Assembly (NCBI RefSeq): GCF_026130175.1
Contig: NZ_JAIGNI010000038.1
Span: 1 to 55,730 of the forward strand
Source: Lyngbya sp. CCAP 1446/10
Lineage (GTDB): Bacteria > Cyanobacteriota > Cyanobacteriia > Cyanobacteriales > Microcoleaceae
Direction: 5' to 3'
DNA length: 55,730 nt
The position numbers and the translations under genes are program-made. Below the pieces are notes generated by a model. It was given only the letters and a program-made list of their open reading frames with translations. It was not told where the DNA came from and did no database searches. This document shows, in pieces, positions 8,363 through 15,908 of this stretch (its first letter is position 1; every line of letters starts with the position of its first letter).

Positions 8363-9223
8363 ATGTCGCGAAAAAAAGAAGCACTCACCCTTTCAGTCCC
8401 GCCGGAAACCAAAGAACAGCTAGAGTCGATCGCCCTTCGCCTCGGTATCAAATGGGGTAAATCCCCCAGCGTATCCGGGTTATTGGTGGCGATCGCCCAA
8501 CACCGACTCGATGTAGGTGAACCTTTCACGCTCAACTCCGCCGAAGTCGCAGCCTTGCAGCAAAGCATCAGACTGCTGATCGACTCAGGCTATATCGAGC
8601 AAGCGCGATCGCTCTCACAACTGCTTGTAACTAGGGGAAACCTAGAAGCCCCGCTGCGCCAATCGCTGCTGCAACAAGTCATCCAGCCCACCGTAGCGTG
8701 GCGCATTCAAGCCGAAGAATACATCAACGAGAAACAACCGTTTCTTGTTCTGTACCGCAATCCCAAAGGAGAGGATTTGGCATATACAGTCCGCTATGCC
8801 GAGATTTCCTTTGAGGAAAAGCGCTTTTACCTCGAAATTTGGTGCGAAGAGACTGATGACATCAAAAATCCCGATTATCCCGAACTCATCCACAATCGCT
8901 GTCTGCGGTTCGATCGCATTCAGTCCATCGTCAAAACGGACGGAGAATGGCGTGATGAAGGCCTAGCTTATCTAAAAGTGTACTTGCACTTTTGCCGTGG
9001 CATGGTGAATGCCTACGATCCGAGGGCAAGAGATATCAGCGATCGAGTTGTCGGAGATGTCCGTGAAGTCGTGCGGCGCGTCTCTAATCCTTTTTGGCTG
9101 ATTCGGGAAGTATCGCGATATTGGGAAGATTGCGCGATCGTGTCGCCCCAGAAGGTGCGCGATCGCTTCCAACAAAAACTGATCGCCCTCTGCCGCCATT
9201 ACGACATCGACATCCCCGATTAG
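8363..9223 (+). CDS. WYL-domain transcriptional regulator, likely controlling the I-D cas operon
   Basis: The 286-residue protein starts with a short segment resembling a ribbon-helix-helix DNA-binding fold: a strand at about 8-13 (LTLSVP), a helix (ETKEQLESIALRLG), then SVSGLLVAIAQHRL. From about residue 115 comes a WYL-type domain (FLVLYRNPKGEDLAYTVRYA, then RFYLEIW), expected to sense a ligand, possibly a nucleic acid or nucleotide. A WYL protein, Sll7009, is a known repressor of the subtype I-D locus of Synechocystis 6803, and this gene sits in the equivalent divergent position. Repression of cas10d and autoregulation are likely, with sites in the shared promoter. No strong Shine-Dalgarno precedes the ATG. 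Confidence 0.8.
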   Translation: MSRKKEALTLSVPPETKEQLESIALRLGIKWGKSPSVSGLLVAIAQHRLDVGEPFTLNSAEVAALQQSIRLLIDSGYIEQARSLSQLLVTRGNLEAPLRQSLLQQVIQPTVAWRIQAEEYINEKQPFLVLYRNPKGEDLAYTVRYAEISFEEKRFYLEIWCEETDDIKNPDYPELIHNRCLRFDRIQSIVKTDGEWRDEGLAYLKVYLHFCRGMVNAYDPRARDISDRVVGDVREVVRRVSNPFWLIREVSRYWEDCAIVSPQKVRDRFQQKLIALCRHYDIDIPD

Positions 9224-9252
9224 CCGTTCCCCGAAAAACGCACGGGGGCTCA

Positions 9253-9317
9253 AGAAACCGGGTTTTTACCGAGATTAAGGGTTTAAATCCAGTATTTTGG
9301 TAAAAAACCCGGTTTCT
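9253..9317. repeat. Dispersed AGAAACCGGGTTTTT hairpin, copy 1
   Basis: The left arm AGAAACCGGGTTTTTAC and the right arm GTAAAAAACCCGGTTTCT are inverted around about 30 nt. Related copies are at 16719-16782, 16812-16876, 24145-24211 and 28814-28878. It lies just after the WYL gene and could also end transcription there. Confidence 0.8.
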
Positions 9318-9503
9318 GACAACCCCTGTGTCAGCCCAAAAAAAAGCAGCCCTTAACAGGCTGCACATCGAAAAAAACCGTTGTTTAGTTGTAGGAGAAA
9401 ACTTTAAATCGAATTCAAGTTGCCGTTATATCAAGTCTCTGGGACTCCGGCGGGCGATCGACTGCCAATCAATTTCGCCATCTTTAGCTACCGCTGACTC
9501 ACC

Positions 9504-9719
9504 TTACATTGCTGCTGAAAGTTCGTTCACCATTCTTACCCGGCCTCTGAGCACTGCCCGCAGCAGGCGGTTGACACAGCCTCTATCTTCGTCATTTAGC
9601 GACTCGTCCAAGGTGGCGGCCATCAAACCGTAGCGATCGGCTAAAGTTAAAACGCCCGTGTCGCTTACAGAAGCGATGATTTCAGAGATAGCGCCGGGGA
9701 GGAGTTGTAAAGCGTTCAT
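9504..9719 (-). CDS. Small conserved cyanobacterial protein of unknown function
   Basis: The 71-residue product begins MNALQLLPGAISEIIASVSD and continues with helical segments (LTLADRYGLMAAT, DRGCVNRLLRAVLRGRV). The pattern is familiar to me from conserved hypothetical proteins of other cyanobacteria, but no function is known to me. There is no signal peptide, membrane segment or metal motif. It is probably a small soluble helical protein. It faces away from the glutaredoxin gene. The 260 nt between the two hold no further gene that I can see, only their divergent promoters. Confidence 0.6.
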   Translation of the reverse strand: MNALQLLPGAISEIIASVSDTGVLTLADRYGLMAATLDESLNDEDRGCVNRLLRAVLRGRVRMVNELSAAM

Positions 9720-9979
9720 GGCAGTGCGGTTGAATTCGATATATTCATAATCCCCCGGTTTCCCGAAAAGATCAGTGATATTAATGAGGTTCCGAAGGTG
9801 ATTATTTGGGGTGTACGTAAGTGATCCGAGTTGAGTGAATGTGTGACCCGAATCACAGCGCCAAAGGTGGCACGGGCAATTCCATAGCAGCCTAACCTTT
9901 GGTAGGACGCGGGACTGATGGCGTTTCGCTAAAATGATTTAATCCCTCAATCAGTTTAATTTTTACCCCAGTACCGAAA

Positions 9980-10294
9980 ATGCTTGATTTTCTCAATCCC
10001 ATTTTGGGCCGATCGCCCGATCGCATCAAAGCCAATGTTGAAATTTACACTTGGCAAACCTGTCCGTACTGCATCCGGGCAAAAACTTTGCTGTGGTGGA
10101 AAGGCGTAAATTACACCGAATACAAAATAGACGGCGATGAAGCGGCCAGAAATGCAATGGCCCTACGCGCTAACGGAAAGCGCAGCGTGCCCCAAACCTT
10201 TATTAACAACGAACACGTCGGCGGCTGCGATGACATTTACAAACTTGATAGAGATGGAGAATTAGATGCGCTACTAGCTCAACCAGCAGTTTAA
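9980..10294 (+). CDS. grxC: Glutaredoxin 3 (GrxC type)
   Basis: A dithiol glutaredoxin that uses glutathione to reduce protein disulfides and mixed disulfides in the cytosol. The active site CPYC is at residues 28-31. The glutathione-binding elements are present: the cis-proline segment RSVPQTFINN and the GGCDDIY motif (HVGGCDDIYKLD). The 104-residue length is a little longer than usual because of a ~17-residue N-terminal lead (MLDFLNPILGRSPDRIK). It stands alone and converges on menD across a hairpin-rich gap. Confidence 0.93.
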   Translation: MLDFLNPILGRSPDRIKANVEIYTWQTCPYCIRAKTLLWWKGVNYTEYKIDGDEAARNAMALRANGKRSVPQTFINNEHVGGCDDIYKLDRDGELDALLAQPAV

Positions 10295-10327
10295 ATACTC
10301 CTTGTACGCTTTTCTTTATTTTCTTTC

Positions 10328-10374
10328 AGTCCGCGGAGGCGGACTTCGTATGTGTAGCCCCGACTTCCAGTCGG
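10328..10374. terminator. Two adjacent hairpins between convergent grxC and menD
   Basis: AGTCCGC-GGAG-GCGGACT (10328-10345) and CCGACT-TCC-AGTCGG (10360-10374) are perfect short inverted repeats. They sit in the 89-nt gap between convergent genes. They lack long T runs, so termination is likely but not certain. The first belongs to a dispersed family also seen near 12258-12275. Confidence 0.5.
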
Positions 10375-10383
10375 CGGCTTATC

Positions 10384-12225
10384 TTAGTCCGCAGCAAATT
10401 TACCGAGATTGTCTTGCCGCCATTTAGCATCTGTACGCCTGTTTGTGAGCAATTCTAAGACCCGAATAGCGCTATTTGGCTGCACCAATAATTTTTGTTT
10501 GAACTGCTCCCAATCGTCGATTATCTCATGTTCCACGCCGTAAGTTGCACACAACTGAGCAAAGTTGATATCCTGCGGCGTGGCAAAAAACTCTTCAAAG
10601 GGCGGGTCAAATTTCGCAACTGGCAACATTTCAAAAATTCCGCCGCCGTTGTTATTAATTAAAACAATTGTCAGATGACCGACAAATTTATTTTTAATTA
10701 AAAAGCCGTTTGTATCGTGCAAAAGTGCTAAATCGCCTGTTAGCAATATACTGCTTTGATTGCGGTGGGCTACTCCTAAAGCTGTTGACAGTGTGCCGTC
10801 GATGCCGTTAGCGCCGCGATTGACAAAAGGTTTGATTTCTAAGTTGTTCGGCTTCCAGAAAAATTCGACATCTCGCACGGGCATACTGTTAGAAATAAAT
10901 ATTGGTGTTGCTGGGGGCAAAATTTGGGAAAGCAGCCAGGAAATTTTTGGTTCTATTATGCTGTTAGTTGATGACATTTTCCGGTCGATTGCTTGTCTGA
11001 CTTTGGTTTCGGCGTTGTTCCAAAGTTGGAGATATTCGTTTGTGGCTGAGGTAAGAACCCCCCCTAGCCCCCCCTTGCTAAGGGGGGGGACAAGAGTTAA
11101 ACCAGCCTTGTTAAGGGGGGGGACAAGAGTTAATATAGTTGCGAGATTAGTTCCGAGGTTTTCTATGGAGGTTCGCAGGTGAATTGTTTTGCCGTGTAGG
11201 GGATCGAAGTTGTGGTGGCCCGGATCGATTATGTAGCGTTTTGGTTGGGTTTTGTCTAGCCAGTTTCGGAGTTCTTTGCTTGTGGGTAAGTCTCCGATTT
11301 GAATGGCGATTTCTGGTCTTAATTTTTCTGCTAGTTCGCGGTTTCGCAGGATTAGATCGTAGGTGGAAATTAGATGGGGGTTGAGTTGGGCGCGGTTTCT
11401 TAGGGGCGATAATCCTTCTGCTAAAACTGGCCAGTTTAATAGTTGGGAAATTTGGGCGATCGCACTACAATACTTTTCTGCATCTTGAGGCTGGGCTACA
11501 CCTGCAATAATTATCCCTTTCTCGCATTCCTGCCATTGTCTGAATGCACTTCCTACTCCCCCCCTTAGCAAGGGGGGGCTGGGGGGGGTAGAAGTTTCTG
11601 CTACAACAATCGGTTCTATTCCGGCAAAGAAATCTTCTGAATTAAATTCGGTTTCTAAAGCTTCTACAGCAATATCTGGAACGGGCACCAGCGGATCGCG
11701 CAGGGGGATGTTGAGGTGGACTGGGCCTGGTGTCGGAAAGGTCGATCGCTCCCAAGCATACACGATCGTCTGTCGCAGATAGCCTAGCATCCCTAATTCT
11801 GCTGAAGGGATTGCTAATTCGGCTTGCCAGTTGGGATAATTTCCGTATATTTTAACTTGATCTATGGCTTGTCCGGCGTGACAGTCGCGGAGTTCTGGAG
11901 GTCTGTCTGCTGTGAAAATTAGCAGCGGAATTCGACTTTCTCTTGCTTCTATGATCGCCGGAAAAAAGTTGGCGGTGGCGGTTCCAGAGGTACAAATTAG
12001 TGCGGTTGGCACACCGGATTTTTTGGCTATTCCTAATGCAAAAAAACTTGCCGATCGCTCGTCTAGTATGGGAATAGTTTCTATTTGATTATTTTGGGCG
12101 AAGGCTATTGTTAGCGGTGCCGATCGCGAACCGGGACAAATTACGGCTGTTGTTAATCCCAGTCGCTGCAAAGTGTCGGCTAGGATGGAAGCCCAGAGAG
12201 TGTTTGTGTTGCGGAAATCAATCAT
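10384..12225 (-). CDS. menD: MenD, SEPHCHC synthase (phylloquinone pathway)
   Basis: A thiamine-diphosphate enzyme that joins isochorismate and 2-oxoglutarate to give 2-succinyl-5-enolpyruvyl-6-hydroxy-3-cyclohexene-1-carboxylate. Visible motifs are CPGSRSAPLTIAFA near residue 30, the LDERSASFFALG segment with the catalytic glutamate, GTATANFFPA, and the ThDP/Mg site RGANGIDGTLSTALG followed by LLTGDLALLHDTNG. At 613 residues it is longer than the roughly 570-580 usual for the family. The excess is in two proline/glycine-rich inserts at about 209-228 (PPSPPLLRGG) and 365-394 (LVPPLNKAG, then LVPPLSKGGLGG). Both are encoded by palindromic C-run/G-run repeats that also occur between genes. The frame stays open through both, so the enzyme is probably active with surface loops. 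It lies downstream of menF. Confidence 0.93.
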   Translation of the reverse strand: MIDFRNTNTLWASILADTLQRLGLTTAVICPGSRSAPLTIAFAQNNQIETIPILDERSASFFALGIAKKSGVPTALICTSGTATANFFPAIIEARESRIPLLIFTADRPPELRDCHAGQAIDQVKIYGNYPNWQAELAIPSAELGMLGYLRQTIVYAWERSTFPTPGPVHLNIPLRDPLVPVPDIAVEALETEFNSEDFFAGIEPIVVAETSTPPSPPLLRGGVGSAFRQWQECEKGIIIAGVAQPQDAEKYCSAIAQISQLLNWPVLAEGLSPLRNRAQLNPHLISTYDLILRNRELAEKLRPEIAIQIGDLPTSKELRNWLDKTQPKRYIIDPGHHNFDPLHGKTIHLRTSIENLGTNLATILTLVPPLNKAGLTLVPPLSKGGLGGVLTSATNEYLQLWNNAETKVRQAIDRKMSSTNSIIEPKISWLLSQILPPATPIFISNSMPVRDVEFFWKPNNLEIKPFVNRGANGIDGTLSTALGVAHRNQSSILLTGDLALLHDTNGFLIKNKFVGHLTIVLINNNGGGIFEMLPVAKFDPPFEEFFATPQDINFAQLCATYGVEHEIIDDWEQFKQKLLVQPNSAIRVLELLTNRRTDAKWRQDNLGKFAAD

Positions 12226-12269
12226 TTTGTTCTGTTTGTTAACAAGTCATTTTCTTAGTCCGCGGAGGC

Positions 12270-12379
12270 GGACTTTGTTTGTGTAGACGCGGTTTCAACC
12301 GCCGGACTTTCTTTGTTTGTGTAGACGCGGTTTCAACCGCCGGACTTTCTTTGTTTGTGTAGATGCGGTTTCAACCGCC
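12270..12379. repeat. Three tandem copies of a 38-bp dispersed repeat
   Basis: Copies are at 12270-12303 (4 bp shorter), 12304-12341 and 12342-12379. Each contains GTGTAGACGCGGTTTCAACC, with GGCGG/CCGCC-type self-complementarity. Copies abut with no spacers, so this is not a CRISPR array. Reverse-oriented relatives (GGTTGAAACCGCGTCTA) occur at about 53252 and 55268, and a core relative is at 40534-40548. It fills most of the gap between menF and menD. Confidence 0.85.
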
Positions 12380-12387
12380 GGACTTTC

Positions 12388-13821
12388 CTAAACTAAAGCA
12401 TTTAAAAGTGCCTGCAATTTTAGCTGAATTTCTGCTAGTTCTTTCTCAGGTTCCGAACCAGCGACGATACCAGCGCCAGCATAGAGTATAGCGCGAGATC
12501 CGTCGATTAATGCTGATCGAATGCCGACGGCAAATTCACCGTTGCCGCTGCGATCGATCCAGCCCAGGGCTGCTGCATACAAAGAGCGATCGTAGCTTTC
12601 GCAGGCGCGAATTTGCTGTAGGGCAATATCCCTCGGTACGCCGGCCACCGCTGGCGTTGGATGCAGTTGGGATAAAATCTTTAATAAATGAATATCAGGC
12701 GGAATTCTCGCCCTGATCGGTGTCCACAAATGCTGAATATTTGACAGTTGCAACAGTCTCGGTAGCGGGGAAAAGTCGGGATTGATGCCGAGACTCGACA
12801 GGCGATCGACTATAAAATCAATCACAACTTGATGTTCTCGAATATCCTTTTCACTGTTCAGCAAACCTTTCCCTAAATTCCCATCTTCCGCCTGAGTTTT
12901 GCCCCTCGGCGCGGAACCAGCTAAGGCATCTGTTACTAACTGATTGTTTTGAATGCTAATTAAGCGTTCTGGACTAGCACCGATAAAATTTTTACCTTTG
13001 CCGTTACTGGTAGAAAATACGTAGCAACCTGGATAAGTGAGGCGCAAGTTATTTAAAGAATCTATTAAGCTAAAAGGGGTTTTTGAAATAACATTTATTG
13101 CTTGGGACAAAACAAGTTTACTGAAATATTTAGATTCAATTAATTCTAAAGCTGACTTTACCGATGTTTTGAATTGAGCCGCATCATTCACAGGTATTTG
13201 TTTTAAAAATATCGATCTGTTGCCAGGATTTCTTATTTTTATGTAATTCAGAGAGGCTATTTTGTCAACTTTTTGAAAAATATTTTCAGTAATAAATTTA
13301 ACATTTATATCTCGGTTGATGATGGTATTTGCGACAATTGTACAGCTATCTTTTAGGCGAGTAATCTGCCATTTCGGTAGAAATATGATGCCGGGGGGAA
13401 AGTAAGAATTGCTGGCGATATTCTCATCAAAAAAAGCAAAGCTACAAAAAAAGTGCGGCCCGCTAAATGGCAAGCGTTCCGTACCGATGGTAATTGTTTG
13501 GGTAAGGCATGATTGAATGAAATTTTGAGCGAGGGAAAATCGATCGCTTCCCGCTACTGTGACATGGATGGCCGAATCTAGGGCGGCAATCGCAAAACTG
13601 TTGCCTGCAATGGGGTCTCTTTTTTCAAAATAAAAGTGTCTGTCATCGGGTGCGGCAATTTCTTGCAGTACCACTAGCGGATCGACGGGGGAAATTTCCT
13701 GAGAAATACTAACTATTTTTGTTTGATCTTTTTCGGTTAAAGACTGCTGGCAATCTAACAGAAACTGATGCAGTTGATTGCGGTCTTGCAAAAGATTAGC
13801 GCGGTGCGGTATTACTGTCAT
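12388..13821 (-). CDS. menF: Isochorismate synthase MenF
   Basis: Converts chorismate to isochorismate, the first committed step of phylloquinone synthesis. The 477-residue protein has a variable N-terminal half. The chorismate-binding domain in the C-terminal half has the motifs GASPERLISI, DALAGSAPRG, SEKDIREHQVVIDFI, LHPTPAVAGVP and YAGAGIVAGSEPEKELAEI. The start MTVIPHRANLL is supported by family-like spacing to the domain. menD follows on the same strand after a 162-nt gap filled with repeats, so the two probably form one leftward transcription unit. menA diverges upstream. Confidence 0.93.
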   Translation of the reverse strand: MTVIPHRANLLQDRNQLHQFLLDCQQSLTEKDQTKIVSISQEISPVDPLVVLQEIAAPDDRHFYFEKRDPIAGNSFAIAALDSAIHVTVAGSDRFSLAQNFIQSCLTQTITIGTERLPFSGPHFFCSFAFFDENIASNSYFPPGIIFLPKWQITRLKDSCTIVANTIINRDINVKFITENIFQKVDKIASLNYIKIRNPGNRSIFLKQIPVNDAAQFKTSVKSALELIESKYFSKLVLSQAINVISKTPFSLIDSLNNLRLTYPGCYVFSTSNGKGKNFIGASPERLISIQNNQLVTDALAGSAPRGKTQAEDGNLGKGLLNSEKDIREHQVVIDFIVDRLSSLGINPDFSPLPRLLQLSNIQHLWTPIRARIPPDIHLLKILSQLHPTPAVAGVPRDIALQQIRACESYDRSLYAAALGWIDRSGNGEFAVGIRSALIDGSRAILYAGAGIVAGSEPEKELAEIQLKLQALLNALV

Positions 13822-14203
13822 GAAATCGAGAATAGCAGATTTGTCAGAAAGAGTGCGGTTTTGTCCCGCTAGAAACCCTATTTCGATCTAACCACGCTCC
13901 GGGCGATCGCAAAACATGACCTTTCGAGTTTCCCGACAGTTTGGGCGCGCTGCGGGCAAAAAAAAGACGATCCCGCGATCGAGCGAAACATTTAGACATA
14001 AAACTTTAAGATTGAGAGGGCGAGTTTCGGCAAAAGGCGTCGGCCCCGCAGAGGTTAGTAGACGGGCATTACCGGGCGTGCCAGAGTCCGCAAAGGCTGT
14101 CAGCGGATGCCGGAGGCGCACTCAACCGAAGACAGAGCAGACATTCTTTACCAATTAAATTGTAAAATTACCAAGCTGCTATCAATTGAATCAAGTTTGT
14201 GTA
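13822..14203. other. Gene-free stretch between divergent menF and menA
   Basis: About 380 nt without a convincing gene. Overlapping frames exist on both strands (13888-14121 minus, 13916-14158 plus) but are arginine-rich, have no plausible ribosome site and resemble nothing. The part near menA is AT-rich (TTAAATTGTAAAATTACC) and is the likely menA promoter. The middle is GC-rich. No known RNA was recognised. Confidence 0.5.
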
Positions 14204-15100
14204 ATGACAACAAAGTTAATTGAGCGTTCAAATAGTAAATTGTGGCTGGCGGCAATCAAGCCACCCATGTACAGCGTTGCCGTGATTCCCATTTCAGTAG
14301 GAACTGCCATAGCTTTTGCCGAAACTAAAACGATTAATTCGTCAATCTTTTCGACATTTTTAATGTCAGCCATTTTGATTATAGCATGGCTGAATCTCAG
14401 CAATGATGTATTTGACTCGGAAACAGGCATCGATAAAAACAAAGCGCATTCCGTAGTTAACTTAACCGGAAATAAAGCTTTAGTTTTCTGGATAGCCAAT
14501 TTATTTTTAGCCGTCGGAGTGTCGGGAATCTGCGCTATTTCCTGGTGGCAAAAAGACCCAACAGTAATTTTGCTAGTAGTTTTGTGCTGCGCCCTCGGCT
14601 ACACCTATCAAGGGCCTCCGTTTCGTTTGGGCTATCAGGGTTTAGGCGAAATTATTTGCTTTTTCACCTTCGGGCCGCTAGCTTTAGCTGCTGCTTATTA
14701 CAGTCAAACTCAAACTTGGTCTGCTACTAATTTTGCGGCTTCGGCAATCGTGGGAATTACTACGAGTATCATCTTATTTTGTTCTCACTTTCATCAAGTT
14801 GAGGATGATTTGGCTGCCGGCAAAAAATCGCCGATTGTCCGAATCGGGACGAAAAAAGGTGCGCTGTTGTTGCAGTGGTTGTGCGGCAGCATTTATGCTT
14901 TGACTGTACTGTTTGTGGCGTTGCGAATGTTCCCAATTTGGACGCTGTTGATTTTTGGGAGTTTGTTTTTTGCGATCGACCTTTGTCGCCATGTCACAGA
15001 CTATCACGACCAACCGGAAAAGGTCAGCAACTCTAAGTTTATCGCACTCGCGCTGCATTTTTCCAGCGGATTGCTGCTGGCGCTAGGGTTTGTCTTGTAG
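14204..15100 (+). CDS. menA: MenA, 1,4-dihydroxy-2-naphthoate phytyltransferase
   Basis: A membrane prenyltransferase that attaches the phytyl chain to DHNA (or its carboxylate form) with loss of CO2, giving demethylphylloquinone. The UbiA-type aspartate motifs are NLSNDVFDSETGID and HQVEDDLAAGKKS. Characteristic stretches are KLWLAAIKPPMYSV, KAHSVVNLTGNKALVF and LGYTYQGPPFRLGYQGLGE. Several hydrophobic helices span the chain. I take the ATG at 14204 (MTTKLIERSN, 298 residues). A TTG at 14186 would add six residues but has no better ribosome site. It closely resembles the Synechocystis Slr1518 protein as I recall it. Confidence 0.93.
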   Translation: MTTKLIERSNSKLWLAAIKPPMYSVAVIPISVGTAIAFAETKTINSSIFSTFLMSAILIIAWLNLSNDVFDSETGIDKNKAHSVVNLTGNKALVFWIANLFLAVGVSGICAISWWQKDPTVILLVVLCCALGYTYQGPPFRLGYQGLGEIICFFTFGPLALAAAYYSQTQTWSATNFAASAIVGITTSIILFCSHFHQVEDDLAAGKKSPIVRIGTKKGALLLQWLCGSIYALTVLFVALRMFPIWTLLIFGSLFFAIDLCRHVTDYHDQPEKVSNSKFIALALHFSSGLLLALGFVL

Positions 15101-15143
15101 ATTTGGCGATTATCGAAAATTTCGGTAAAATAGAAGTACGGTT

Positions 15144-15210
15144 CGTAGTGAGGACTTTAGTCCTGTTTCTAAGATTTTAGTCAATCAGCACTAAAGTCCT
15201 TACTACAAAC
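15144..15210. repeat. GTAGTGAGGACTTTAGTCC hairpin, copy 1
   Basis: The left arm GTAGTGAGGACTTTAGTCCT faces the right arm CTAAAGTCCTTACTAC across about 25 nt. A second copy is at 19305-19363, overlapping the end of menE. Placed just after menA, it may end its transcript or form a processed hairpin. Confidence 0.8.
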
Positions 15211-15247
15211 AGTTTGATCTTGAATCACCAACATGGAGAAGCAAATC

Positions 15248-15493
15248 ATGAGCACGCCCGTTGAAATTAGCCCAATCCTGACTCTAGAAGAAATTTTTAG
15301 TCTGTATCCTGATGAGTGGGTACTCATCGTCAATCCTGAATTAGATGAAGAATTAAGTGTGATTAGAGGTGAAGTTTTAGCCCATGCAACAGAACGCGAT
15401 GAAATTTATAGTAAGCTTTCATTAAGGAATGGAAAATCTGTAGCCATAGAATATACTGGACTGATACCTGACAACCTAGCAGTGATGTTATGA
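15248..15493 (+). CDS. Small protein paired with a retropepsin-like protease, unknown function
   Basis: An 81-residue protein starting MSTPVEISPILTLEEIFSLY. The ATG at 15248 is preceded by GGAGAA. A start at 15233 is possible but has no ribosome site. The sequence is acidic and soluble, with YPDEWVLIVNPELDEELSVI and ERDEIYSKL. No domain that I can name is visible. Its stop overlaps the next start as ATGA, so the two are translationally coupled. I have an impression that such pairs recur in cyanobacteria. A regulatory or substrate role for the protease is conceivable, but that is inference. Confidence 0.65.
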   Translation: MSTPVEISPILTLEEIFSLYPDEWVLIVNPELDEELSVIRGEVLAHATERDEIYSKLSLRNGKSVAIEYTGLIPDNLAVML

Positions 15494-15906
15494 CGAAAAT
15501 GCCAAATTCTCAGAAAACCTACCGTTTGTTGCGTTATGGGCAAAATTTGCTGGCCGTGCAAGCAACTATTGGCAGTAGAGAAGGGGGCAATTTTCTGCGG
15601 GTGCGTTTATTGGTAGATACAGGATCTAGCTTCACAATATTGCCAGTTCAAGTGTTACAAAATTTGGGTTATAATACTGGCAATCCTTTACGCAGACAAG
15701 AATTAGTTACAGGTCAAGGAATAATTTATGCTCCTGTGATTAATGTATCTTGGTTTAATTGTGTGGGTCAACTAATAGAAGATTTTGAGATAGTTGCCCA
15801 TAATCTACCACCAAATATTCGTATAAATGGTCTTATTGGTATGGATTTTCTCACTCGTTTTCAAGCAGTCATATCTGTTGGCGATGCGGAAATTAAATTT
15901 CAGTAA
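15490..15906 (+). CDS. Retropepsin-like aspartyl protease, single domain
   Basis: A 138-residue protein with the aspartic protease signature LLVDTGSSFTILP (catalytic D43-T44-G45) and the distal hydrophobic-hydrophobic-Gly element GLIGMDFLTRF (about 114-125). Its size fits a single retropepsin lobe, which would need to dimerise to form the two-aspartate site. There is no signal peptide or membrane anchor. It overlaps the upstream small gene by 4 nt and lies 2 nt before menH, so it is co-transcribed with phylloquinone genes without an obvious pathway role. The substrate is unknown. Confidence 0.8.
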   Translation: MTKMPNSQKTYRLLRYGQNLLAVQATIGSREGGNFLRVRLLVDTGSSFTILPVQVLQNLGYNTGNPLRRQELVTGQGIIYAPVINVSWFNCVGQLIEDFEIVAHNLPPNIRINGLIGMDFLTRFQAVISVGDAEIKFQ

Positions 15907-15908
15907 AT

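Noticed and set aside
12270..12379. Possible short CRISPR array near 38-bp repeats
   Set aside because: Copies abut directly with no spacers and the unit occurs singly elsewhere.
13888..14158. Overlapping frames on both strands between menF and menA
   Set aside because: Arginine-rich in both directions, with no ribosome site and no family likeness. Open frames arise from GC-rich sequence.
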